From assembly GCA_003161205.1 (NCBI GenBank), contig PMOU01000377.1, positions 1-12,287 of the forward strand: a DNA stretch of 12,287 nt, given 5' to 3'. The notes below the pieces were generated by a model that searched no databases, was not told the DNA's origin, and saw only the letters and a program-made list of their open reading frames with translations. This stretch comes from Actinomycetota bacterium. GTDB lineage: Bacteria; Actinomycetota; Actinomycetes; Streptosporangiales; Streptosporangiaceae. Shown here piece after piece: positions 1 to 6,025 of the stretch. A program made the position numbers and the translations under genes. The stretch's first letter is position 1; each line of letters opens with the position of its first letter.

Positions 1-32
1 CGGCTTAGAGCGCAGCCCGCACCCCATCATCC

Positions 33-953
33 TTAACTATCGTGCCCGCCGGAAAGCCCAGGTAAGGACACCTGGTGCTGGCGTTTCTCGAACCAGTGCT
101 GGGCGTGAGAATCTTGACCGTACGCTGGGATCTCCGTGTACCCGCTGCTGCGGTACATCTGGACCGCTTCGGTGAGCGCTCGGTGCGTGCCGAGCCGGAC
201 GACCCCGAACCCCCGGGCCGCTGCTTCGCGTTCCAGCCCGGTCAGCAGCCGCCGGCCCACGCCCAGCCCCCGCGTCCCGGCGGCCACCCACACGTGCCGG
301 ATCTCCCCGGCCCCGGGCTCAAGGGCACGCAGCGCCCCGCAGCCGACCGGGCAGCCGTCCTCGTAGGCAACCAGGAATACCCCAGAGTCGCCCTGTACCT
401 CCTGCGGCTGGACAAGGTCCGCCTCGTCGAACCCCTCCGGGAACCGCTCCCGCAACTCGGCAACGTAGGCGGCCAGGCAAGCGCGGGCGTCGGCTGAGGC
501 CGGGTCGACCACCTGCACGCTCACCGCCGCGAGGCGCAGCAACCGCTGCGCGGCTGCGAGCGCGGCCACCAGCTCGCGCCGCTGCCCCTCCGCTAGAGTG
601 CCCAGCAGGCCCTCGGCGAATCCATTCGCCCGCCGATCCTGCTCAGCCAGCTCCGCCGCGCCTGCCGGGGTGAGCTCGGCCACCCGCAGCCGGCCGTCGT
701 CTGGGTGCGCGCTTACCCGGACCAGCCCGTCGTCCTCAAGGGACCGGATAATCCGGCTCAGATATCCCGGATCCAGGCCCAGCCGGGTCCGCAGCTCCCG
801 CAGGGACACCCCGGAACCGATCTCGAACAGCACCCGGGCAGCCCCCAGCGGGCGGGCCTGGCCAAGGTACTGGTCGGAAAGCACCCCCACTCGCCGGGTG
901 AAGTACCGACTGAACTGTCGGAAAACCGCCGTGTCCGGATGTGAATCGCCCAT
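33..953 (-). CDS. MarR-family regulator fused to a GNAT N-acetyltransferase
   Basis: Predicted cytoplasmic fusion protein of 306 aa. Residues ~10-140 form a MarR winged helix: the stretch LDPGYLSRIIRSLEDDGL is the recognition-helix region, followed by a DDGRLR wing. Residues ~146-292 form a GNAT acetyltransferase: VWVAAGTRGLGVGRRLL is motif A, the acetyl-CoA pyrophosphate loop of R-x-x-G-x-G type, and YRSSGYTEI is the C-terminal motif. Such fusions are a recognised actinobacterial and proteobacterial architecture in which a DNA-binding domain is joined to an enzyme of unknown acyl acceptor. The ATG at 953 is chosen. A TTG at 956 is in frame, and the only Shine-Dalgarno-like sequence (AAGG, 964-967 on the complement) is 7 bases from the TTG and 10 from the ATG, so TTG is possible. 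A perfect palindrome abuts the start, suggesting autorepression. The acetylated substrate is unknown. Confidence 0.9.
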   Translation of the reverse strand: MGDSHPDTAVFRQFSRYFTRRVGVLSDQYLGQARPLGAARVLFEIGSGVSLRELRTRLGLDPGYLSRIIRSLEDDGLVRVSAHPDDGRLRVAELTPAGAAELAEQDRRANGFAEGLLGTLAEGQRRELVAALAAAQRLLRLAAVSVQVVDPASADARACLAAYVAELRERFPEGFDEADLVQPQEVQGDSGVFLVAYEDGCPVGCGALRALEPGAGEIRHVWVAAGTRGLGVGRRLLTGLEREAAARGFGVVRLGTHRALTEAVQMYRSSGYTEIPAYGQDSHAQHWFEKRQHQVSLPGLSGGHDS

Positions 954-955
954 CA

Positions 956-977
956 ATCTTTGACCTTAGTCAAAGAT
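956..977. promoter_or_regulatory. Palindromic operator of the MarR–GNAT gene
   Basis: Perfect inverted repeat with arms ATCTTTGAC (956-964) and GTCAAAGAT (969-977) around the spacer CTTA. The core TTTGAC-N4-GTCAAA has the form expected for MarR dimers, which bind palindromes of about 16-20 bp. It lies immediately upstream of the start codon and contains the only SD-like bases of the gene, so a bound dimer would block transcription at or just after initiation. Autoregulation is inferred from position and family. Confidence 0.75.
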
Positions 978-1262
978 ACTGCCCATCTCAAGTCTGGCCG
1001 CGCGGTTGATCCAGGCGCCGCGATGAATAAGGGGTACTCCAGTGCACATACCAAGTGCGAAAAAGTCCGGCCCCCGCGGCGGCTGACCATCGAGGCGACG
1101 ATGCAGCTCTGACTATCAGCTCAGGTACTAGGGCAGCTCCACATGACGCAGGTATCCGAGTTCGTCACGACCGGGTGCCAGGGTCGGCGAGGTTCGCCAT
1201 CGGTCATGCGGCACGGGCTGCGATGGCCAAGGCGGGCGGCCCCACCGGGTATATCCTGATGC
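978..1262. other. Gene-poor stretch with a degenerate repeat, upstream of the TA pair
   Basis: No convincing gene. The short open frame from 1055 lacks a ribosome binding site and runs into the antitoxin start in another frame. The stretch holds one diverged copy of a repeat (1036-1108), a possible second block of it at ~1165-1195, and near its end the AT-rich hexamer TATATC (1250-1255), the best -10 candidate for the downstream antitoxin. No good -35 is visible. Confidence 0.5.
1036..1108 (+). repeat. Diverged dispersed repeat, copy 1
   Basis: By hand alignment about three quarters of the positions match 3077-3150, with one single-base gap. Conserved anchors are CCAAGT-CGAAA (around 1051-1062), GGCTGA-CAT (1081-1090), and GAGGC-ACGATGC (1092-1104). 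In the frame beginning with the AAG at 1053, both copies read as similar peptides ending IEATM-L, and several differences are at third codon positions. This hints at decayed coding DNA. Copy 1 ends at a TGA in that frame. The identity of the parent sequence is not recognised. Confidence 0.55.
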
Positions 1263-1276
1263 TAGGAGGTGAGGAA
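1263..1276 (+). promoter_or_regulatory. Strong double Shine-Dalgarno of the antitoxin
   Basis: AGGAGG (1264-1269) followed by GAGG (1271-1274), 11 and 6 bases before the ATG at 1281. This is the strongest ribosome binding site in the window and fits the need to make antitoxin in excess over toxin, whose GTG start has no separate SD and depends on coupling. It decides the start in favour of 1281. Confidence 0.7.
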
Positions 1277-1280
1277 CGCG

Positions 1281-1451
1281 ATGTCAGGTCCCGAAGCCTA
1301 TCTGCCCGCCCCTGACGGCACCACATTGGAGCGGAGCCGGGAAGACGTGCTCGATGCGGCCCGGCCGCTTCCGCCCGATGAGGATGTGGTCATCGAGGAG
1401 CTAAGTGATGACGAGGACCGCCGTTTCCTGGCCGTGATCCTCGACTCGTGA
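1281..1451 (+). CDS. Antitoxin of a VapBC-like pair
   Basis: Small acidic protein of 56 aa, assigned as antitoxin mainly by position: its stop codon overlaps the GTG start of a PIN-domain toxin (GTGA at 1448-1451), the usual translational coupling in type II toxin–antitoxin modules. The C-terminal half (EDVVIEELSDDEDRRFLAVIL) is acidic with a hydrophobic end, as expected for a toxin-wrapping segment. No clear ribbon-helix-helix or AbrB fold is evident in the N-terminus, so DNA binding is uncertain. The ATG at 1281 is preferred: AGGAGG (1264-1269) and GAGG (1271-1274) precede it, while the in-frame GTG at 1269 overlaps the SD itself. Confidence 0.75.
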   Translation: MSGPEAYLPAPDGTTLERSREDVLDAARPLPPDEDVVIEELSDDEDRRFLAVILDS

Positions 1452-1881
1452 GCCTCGGCTCACGGGGGCCGGTGATCATCGACACCGGCGTGTTCGGTGC
1501 GCGTCTGACTCCGCGGGGACAATCACTAGCTTCGGCATACCGGCCCCTCCTGGAAGGACGGCCCGCCGTAATCTCGTTCATCACCGTCGCCGAGCTAAGG
1601 TACGGGGCCAAGCTGGCAGGCTGGGGCACGGCCAGGCTTGTGCGCCTGGACCACGAACTCTCCCGGGCCGGCACCGTCTGGCCCGGGCCGAATCTCACCG
1701 AGACCTATGCCACCGTGCGTACATGGTGCGCCAAGAACGGGCACGGCCTGGGCGGCAAGGATCATGAGGCCGACCGGTGGGTAGCGCCTCGGCCATCTGG
1801 CTGGATATTCCCCTTGTCGCGCATGACGCGATCTTCGCGAACGTGGACGGCCTTACCCTGCTCACGAAGCTCGGCCTCTAA
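1448..1881 (+). pseudogene. PIN-domain toxin (VapC-like ribonuclease), frameshifted
   Basis: VapC-family PIN toxins are Mg2+-dependent endoribonucleases. The frame from the GTG at 1448 reads a good PIN N-terminus: the first acid in IIDTGVF (D12), the second in VAELRYGA (E49), and the third in KDHEADRWVA (D109). Immediately after WVA the frame loses similarity, while the frame beginning GCC at 1786 continues the family sequence as ASAIWLDIPLVAHDAIF and closes at the TAA at 1879-1881. Restoring one base (GCGCC to GCGGCC near 1784-1788) gives a normal 144-aa toxin with the fourth acid in the HD of LVAHD. As written, translation runs on to 1990 with an unrelated Ser/Arg-rich tail. This is either a genuinely inactivated toxin or a sequencing error. 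The start overlaps the antitoxin stop. Confidence 0.8.
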
Positions 1882-1970
1882 TTCAGCTCTGACCCTTCCA
1901 AGCCCCACGGTCCCGCGCCTCGCCGACCGGGGCGCCACGGCATACCTGGCCGCGACAGCGGAGGACAAGA
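1882..1970. other. Short convergent intergenic gap
   Basis: Lies between the reconstructed toxin stop and the hydrolase stop, which converge. No convincing terminator hairpin was found on either strand. The open tail of the frameshifted toxin runs through it without protein similarity that I can recognise. Confidence 0.4.
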
Positions 1971-2831
1971 TCAAGAGCTGCGATCTATGAGCCAGGCGTG
2001 CACGTCTGCGATGTGATTTTCCCGGAGGGCGTGCCCTTCGTCGTCGAAGAACCAGGCTTCGGCGCCGGGGATGTGCGAGGCCAGCCATTGGCCGTGGCTG
2101 AACGGTACGGCCTTGTCCTGGCCGCCGTGCAGCAGCAGCACCGGGACCGGTATCTGGGCCACGTCGAAACCCCACGGGGTGATTTGCGCGACGCAGTCGT
2201 CCCAGGTGCCCTCGATCCCGGGCGCCAGGGCCAGCTGGATAGAGACCGCCTCGTCGGTGAGCAACGCCAGCTCAGCACCCGGTGCCCGCGCCTTCAGGTC
2301 CAGGGCCATCTGGGCTGGCGACGCCGCCAGCATCTTCTCCCGCTCCTGCTCAAACAATGCGCGTGCGCCGGCGTGATCAGCGAACATCAGCCGGACTTCC
2401 TCGATGGCGTCCTGGCTGAAGTCCGAGAGCCAGTCCAGCCCGTCGGCGTCGTAGGGCGCAAGCGACGCCAAGGACGCCACCGCCGTGACCAGGTCCGGCA
2501 GGAGGGCCGCGCAGGCCAGCACATGCGGGCCGCCGCCCGACAGGCCCCACATCGCCAGTCTCTCGATCCCGAGGGCCTCACAGATCACCCGGACATCACA
2601 GGCGCAATCGGCCGTGGAGCGTCCTGGCTGAGCTGTGGAGCCGCCGTATCCGGGCCGGTCGTAGCTGATCAGCCGCAGCTGGCGGCGTTCCGCATCAGCC
2701 AGAGTCCGGGGACCGTACAGACGGCGGCCTCCCGGCGTGCCAACGTGCACCATCACCGGCCGGCCGCCGCGATCCCCAGCATCCTCGACAGCCAGTGTCC
2801 TGCCGCCTGGTGCCGGTACGAACCACTCCAT
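1971..2831 (-). CDS. Alpha/beta-fold hydrolase
   Basis: Complete 286-aa alpha/beta hydrolase, cytoplasmic (no signal peptide). The catalytic triad is readable: nucleophile Ser98 in the elbow GLSGGG, acid Asp239 in HGGQDKAVP, and His267 in DEGHALRE. HVGTPGG (29-35) takes the place of the HGxP oxyanion loop, and YDRPGYGGS (57-65) is the usual strand-4 turn. A cap region lies between ~125 and 215. Substrate cannot be told; esterase, lactonase or epoxide/haloalkane-type activities share this fold, and the acid after strand 7 fits the general esterase-like group. The ATG at 2831 is supported by GGGAGG seven bases upstream (complement of 2839-2844). It stands alone, convergent to the toxin–antitoxin pair. 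Confidence 0.88.
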   Translation of the reverse strand: MEWFVPAPGGRTLAVEDAGDRGGRPVMVHVGTPGGRRLYGPRTLADAERRQLRLISYDRPGYGGSTAQPGRSTADCACDVRVICEALGIERLAMWGLSGGGPHVLACAALLPDLVTAVASLASLAPYDADGLDWLSDFSQDAIEEVRLMFADHAGARALFEQEREKMLAASPAQMALDLKARAPGAELALLTDEAVSIQLALAPGIEGTWDDCVAQITPWGFDVAQIPVPVLLLHGGQDKAVPFSHGQWLASHIPGAEAWFFDDEGHALRENHIADVHAWLIDRSS

Positions 2832-2857
2832 AGACGCACCTCCCGGCTCTACCTACA

Positions 2858-2887
2858 TGATTAGGCCCACACCGGCAACGTCGTCAG
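2858..2887 (-). promoter_or_regulatory. Possible promoter of the hydrolase gene
   Basis: On the minus strand CTGACG (2887-2882) and TAATCA (2863-2858) are separated by 18 bases, a partial match to a housekeeping -35/-10 pair, about 27 bases before the start codon. The match is weak and the call rests mainly on position. Confidence 0.3.
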
Positions 2888-3076
2888 TACGACCATCAAA
2901 ACGCTGCATGACCTCTGAAGTGTCTACCTCAGCCGTTGGCAACGGAAGTCGAATTAAAGGCGCCAGGGCCAAGGTCATCTCCGGCATCCCAGCCCAGTCC
3001 GCACAAATTCCAGGTGAAGCCCGCAAGCTCCTATACGGAATAGCGTCACTGTGCGGGCACTGTGCGGATGCGAGGG

Positions 3077-3150
3077 ACCCCAGTGCCGCATGCCAAGTCC
3101 GAAAGTGTGCGCCTCGGCCGTTGGCTGATCATTGAGGCCACGATGCCGCT
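3077..3150 (+). repeat. Diverged dispersed repeat, copy 2
   Basis: Partner of 1036-1108, same orientation, roughly three quarters identical by eye. The frame starting with the AAG at 3096 stays open through the repeat and reads a peptide ending in IIEATMPL, whereas copy 1 stops shortly after the matching residues. A second conserved block follows: GACCCGG-GTCA-GATCGG (about 3168-3188) resembles 1168-1188. About 40 bases more separate the two blocks in copy 1. Confidence 0.55.
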
Positions 3151-3222
3151 GACAGCGGTCGCTTCGTCGACCCGGCGTCAAGATCGGGGAGTATCCGGGC
3201 TTGCGGGAGGACTTTGTGCACT

Positions 3223-3260
3223 ATAGGCCCCCAAAACCTCCCATAGGCCCCAATCCTCCC
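3223..3260 (+). repeat. Short tandem repeat (two units of 18-20 bp)
   Basis: Two adjacent near-copies, each starting ATAGGCCCC and ending CCTCCC (3223-3242 and 3243-3260), differing by two bases in length. Function unknown; possibly simple duplication. Confidence 0.5.
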
Positions 3261-3332
3261 GGGTAGACGGTCTCGGGGGAGACGGCTGAGGCTGGAGGGG
3301 CTACCGGTACCACGATGGTCGCGCGGAGGCTC

Positions 3333-3402
3333 GCCTGGTGCGGTGGATCCGGGCTCCATGGTGGATCCGGTGCATTCCCGTGCACCTGATCCACCGCCAG
3401 GC
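3333..3402 (-). terminator. Hairpin terminator of the nucleoside ABC operon
   Basis: Begins about 15 bases after the permease stop (3417) on the minus strand. The inner stem pairs GGTGGATC (3360-3367) with GATCCACC (3388-3395), continues past one mismatch into GGTGCA (3369-3374) with TGCACC (3381-3386), and has loop TTCCCG. A second GGTGGATC (within 3341-3349) preceded by GCCTGG (3333-3338) can pair instead with the same right arm extended to CCAGGC (3397-3402). No T-run follows, which is common for actinobacterial terminators. Confidence 0.65.
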
Positions 3403-3416
3403 GCCAAGCCAGGAGG

Positions 3417-4712
3417 CTACGCCTTGACGTAAGGGATGCCTTCAGCCCGGGGACCGCGGACCTTGCCGACGAGTCCGGCCAGCACGATGACCGTGACGAT
3501 ATACGGGGTCATCAGCAGCAGGTTGGACTGGATCGGCGTGTTGAGGGTGGACATGATCGACTGCAGCTGCGTCGTGAAGCCGAACAGCAAGGCGGCCGCG
3601 ATCGCGCCGAACGGCGTATACCGCCCGAAGATCATCGCGGCCAGCGCGATGTAACCCTCGCCGGAGGTCATGTCCTTGCCGAACGAGCCGACCGAACCGA
3701 TCGTGAAGTAGGCGCCGCCGATGCCGGCGATCAGGCCGGCGGCGATGACATTGCGGTATCTCATCGCGATCACCCGGATGCCCACAGTGTCAGCCGCGAC
3801 CGGGTGCTCGCCGATGGCGCGAGTACGCAGCCCCCACCGGGTGGAGAACAGGCCCACCTGAATGCCGGCCAGCGCGAGATAGGTGAGGTACAAGAAGATG
3901 GTGGAGTCGAAGAACACCGGGCCGATGATCGGGATGTCGCCCAGCAGCGGGATCTTGATCGCGGAGAACGTGGCCGGCGAGTTCAGCGTGTTGGCGTACG
4001 GCACCATCAGGTCGTCATACAGGTATCCGGTCAGGCCGAGGATCAGCGTGTTCAGCACGACGCCGAGAATGACCTGGTCAACCCGGTAGCCGATGGCGAA
4101 GACGGCGAGCAGCGCACCGACCAGCGAGCCAGCCAGCGCCCCGGACAGCAGGCCCAGCCACAGCGAGCCGGTACCGCTCGCCACCATGGCGGCGGTGAAC
4201 GCGCCGAGCAGCAGCTGGCCCTCGATGCCGACGTTGATCACCCCGGAGCGGGAGCACACGACGCCGGTCAGGGCCCCCAGCATGATCGGGATCGAGTCGT
4301 TGAATGTGCCCTGCAGCAGGTTCACCACGTTGAACCCGGTGGACAGGCCGGCGTCGGCCCAGCACAGCAGGGCGACAACGAAGACGAAGATAACGACGCC
4401 GACGGTCACCCGCTTCAGCGCCAGGCTAAGCGGCAGGAATGCGCGCACCACGGCCGTCACGAGGGCAATCGCGCCGCACACGTAACAGGTGATCGCGGCG
4501 GGCAGCGTCAGGTTCGGTACGGTCACCTTCGCGAACGGCTGGGAGAAGGCGAAGGTCGCGTCCCCGTGGTGCGCGTTAAGCCCCAGGCCGAAGATGGTCG
4601 CCAGCCCGAACACGGCGAACGTCGCGGGCGCTATCCACCGACGGAAGCCGCTGCTCGGGGGGGCGGCCGCCAGGTCCAGGTCTACCGGCGGCAACTCGTC
4701 CGCCATCGTCAT
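3417..4712 (-). CDS. Nucleoside ABC transporter permease 2 (BMP-type importer)
   Basis: Integral membrane permease of 431 aa (BPD_transp_2 superfamily), partner of the preceding permease in a heterodimeric importer like Bacillus subtilis NupPQ (YufPQ). After a hydrophilic Pro/Asp-rich N-terminus (~25 aa) there are about ten hydrophobic segments. The family signature SGVINVGIEGQLLLGAF lies near residues 156-172, RVDQVILGVVLN at 210-221 probably contacts the ATPase, and a further cytoplasmic stretch reads AIGEHPVAADTVGI. The ATG at 4712 is chosen because it overlaps the upstream stop as ATGA and has a GAGGGTGGA purine run just before it. An in-frame GTG at 4721 would add three residues and has its SD too close. 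Last gene of the operon, followed by the hairpin terminator. Ligand is inferred from family and context. Confidence 0.92.
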   Translation of the reverse strand: MTMADELPPVDLDLAAAPPSSGFRRWIAPATFAVFGLATIFGLGLNAHHGDATFAFSQPFAKVTVPNLTLPAAITCYVCGAIALVTAVVRAFLPLSLALKRVTVGVVIFVFVVALLCWADAGLSTGFNVVNLLQGTFNDSIPIMLGALTGVVCSRSGVINVGIEGQLLLGAFTAAMVASGTGSLWLGLLSGALAGSLVGALLAVFAIGYRVDQVILGVVLNTLILGLTGYLYDDLMVPYANTLNSPATFSAIKIPLLGDIPIIGPVFFDSTIFLYLTYLALAGIQVGLFSTRWGLRTRAIGEHPVAADTVGIRVIAMRYRNVIAAGLIAGIGGAYFTIGSVGSFGKDMTSGEGYIALAAMIFGRYTPFGAIAAALLFGFTTQLQSIMSTLNTPIQSNLLLMTPYIVTVIVLAGLVGKVRGPRAEGIPYVKA

Positions 4713-6025
4713 GAGTTCCACCCTCTGGACACGACCCCACCCACGCCGCTGGCTTTGGCGGTCCGCAGCCTGAACATGGTCCGGATCAGCAGCGGCGCCG
4801 CGACGAACAGGACGATCGTCCCCTCCAGCACTTGCACCATGTCCACCGGAGTGCCGGTGGCGACCTGCATGAGCGGCGCCCCGGCGTGCAGCGCGCCGAA
4901 CAAGAGCCCGGCCAGCACCACCCCGCCCGGCCGGCTGAGGCCGAGCAGCGCGACCGTGATGGCGTCGATGCCGTAGGTTCCGTAACTCTGGAAGTTCAGC
5001 GTGAAGTCGGTGCCCTGAATGACCGCGGCGCCGCTCAGCCCGGCCAGCCCACCGGCGATCAGCATCACGAGCACCCAGTTCCGCTCCACGTTCATCCCCG
5101 CCACCCGCGCCGCGCTGGGATTCTTGCCGATGCTGCGGAACTCAAAGCCCGTGGTGGTCCGGTTCAGCAGCCACCAAACGCCTGCCGCGCAGGCCAGCGC
5201 GATGAGGAAGCTCGCGTTGATCCGCAGGTGCGAGCCGAAAAGCAACGGCAGGTGCGCGTTGCCCGCGATGGCCGCGCTGATTTGGTCGCTGGTGTGCGGC
5301 GCTTGCATCAGGTAGCCGAACGACAGCAGGTAGGTCAGGAAGTAGACCATGATGTAGTTCAGCATGATCGTGACGATGACCTCGTGGGCGCCGGTCCGGG
5401 CTTTGAGCTCGCCGGTTATCCAGCCGATCGCTGCGCCGCCGGCGAAACCGCCGAGCACGCAGACCACGACGTGCACCCCGAACGGCAGGCTGACCCCGTA
5501 GCCGAGGTAGGTGGCCACCATCATGCCGCCGATGAGCTGGCTCTGCGCCCCGATGTTGAACAGGCCGGCCTGATAGCACAGCGCCACCGACAGCCCGGAC
5601 AAGATCAGCGGCGTGGCCTGCACGCAGGTCTCCGACAGCGGGTTGAACACGGCGGACAGGTACCCGTCGTGTATGGCCGCGCCGAACGAGGCTTGCTGGA
5701 ACAGCGCGCTCACCGTATGCGGGTTGAAGATCGCGCCCTCGAACATCGCCACGTAGGCGCCTGTCGCGGTATCCCAGGCGGCCGCGATCGCGTGGCCGGG
5801 AGCGGAGAAGAAGTCGCCCCAGGCGTGCAGCACAGTCGTGTTGGTGAACGCGTTCAGCAGACCGCCCACCACGAACCCGGTGAAGATGGCCAGCACGATG
5901 ATGGTGACCGTATGGCCTTCCAGGATCGTGTCCCGCAGAGCCTCGCCGAACGAGGTGCGTGGTCCCTGTTCCTCGTCCTTCTTCGCGGCGGTGGCCGGGC
6001 CCGCCGGACCCGCCGGATCGCTCAT
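4709..6025 (-). CDS. Nucleoside ABC transporter permease 1 (BMP-type importer)
   Basis: Integral membrane permease of 438 aa in the BPD_transp_2 superfamily, resembling NupP/YufP. An N-terminal cytoplasmic tail rich in Gly/Pro/Ala, then Lys/Glu (residues 1-30), precedes the first membrane segment at ~40-58. A long, probably extracytoplasmic stretch (~60-130) follows, then the core. Family motifs: AGLFNIGAQSQLIGG (153-167); GAHEVIVTIMLNYI (212-225), likely the ATPase-coupling region; and FRSIGKNPSAARVAGMN further on. The ATG at 6025 overlaps the ATPase stop (ATGA, 6022-6025), and the stop overlaps the next permease in the same way, so all three are translationally coupled in one mRNA. Together the permeases form the channel through which the ligand bound by the lipoprotein is moved inward. 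Confidence 0.93.
   Translation of the reverse strand: MSDPAGPAGPATAAKKDEEQGPRTSFGEALRDTILEGHTVTIIVLAIFTGFVVGGLLNAFTNTTVLHAWGDFFSAPGHAIAAAWDTATGAYVAMFEGAIFNPHTVSALFQQASFGAAIHDGYLSAVFNPLSETCVQATPLILSGLSVALCYQAGLFNIGAQSQLIGGMMVATYLGYGVSLPFGVHVVVCVLGGFAGGAAIGWITGELKARTGAHEVIVTIMLNYIMVYFLTYLLSFGYLMQAPHTSDQISAAIAGNAHLPLLFGSHLRINASFLIALACAAGVWWLLNRTTTGFEFRSIGKNPSAARVAGMNVERNWVLVMLIAGGLAGLSGAAVIQGTDFTLNFQSYGTYGIDAITVALLGLSRPGGVVLAGLLFGALHAGAPLMQVATGTPVDMVQVLEGTIVLFVAAPLLIRTMFRLRTAKASGVGGVVSRGWNS

Larger units (their letters stand above)
2864..3332. other. Gene-free stretch of small repeats and relics
   Basis: About 470 bases without a supportable gene. Contents: a 5-3-5 palindrome CCGTT-GGC-AACGG (2933-2945); two tandem 11-bp units containing CACTGTGCGG (3047-3067); the second copy of the dispersed repeat (3077-3150); a tandem pair beginning ATAGGCCCC (3223-3260); and a small hairpin GTCTC-GGGG-GAGAC (3270-3283). 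Short open frames here have no ribosome binding sites and no family resemblance. It looks like decayed or recombination-prone DNA. Confidence 0.5.

Noticed and set aside
1055..1315. 86-aa open frame before the antitoxin
   Set aside because: No SD, no similarity, begins inside the degenerate repeat, and overlaps the antitoxin start.
1104..1893. Ten-base match CAGCTCTGAC at 1104-1113 and 1884-1893
   Set aside because: Flanking bases do not align. This is about what chance allows in 12 kb of biased composition, so it is not evidence for another repeat copy.
1882..1990. C-terminal extension of the PIN toxin to 1990
   Set aside because: It arises only after the frameshift. The shifted frame restores the family sequence and a stop at 1881.
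2932..3261. Possible CRISPR or satellite array in the repeat-rich gap
   Set aside because: The repeats are different from each other, each occurs only twice, and there are no regular spacers.
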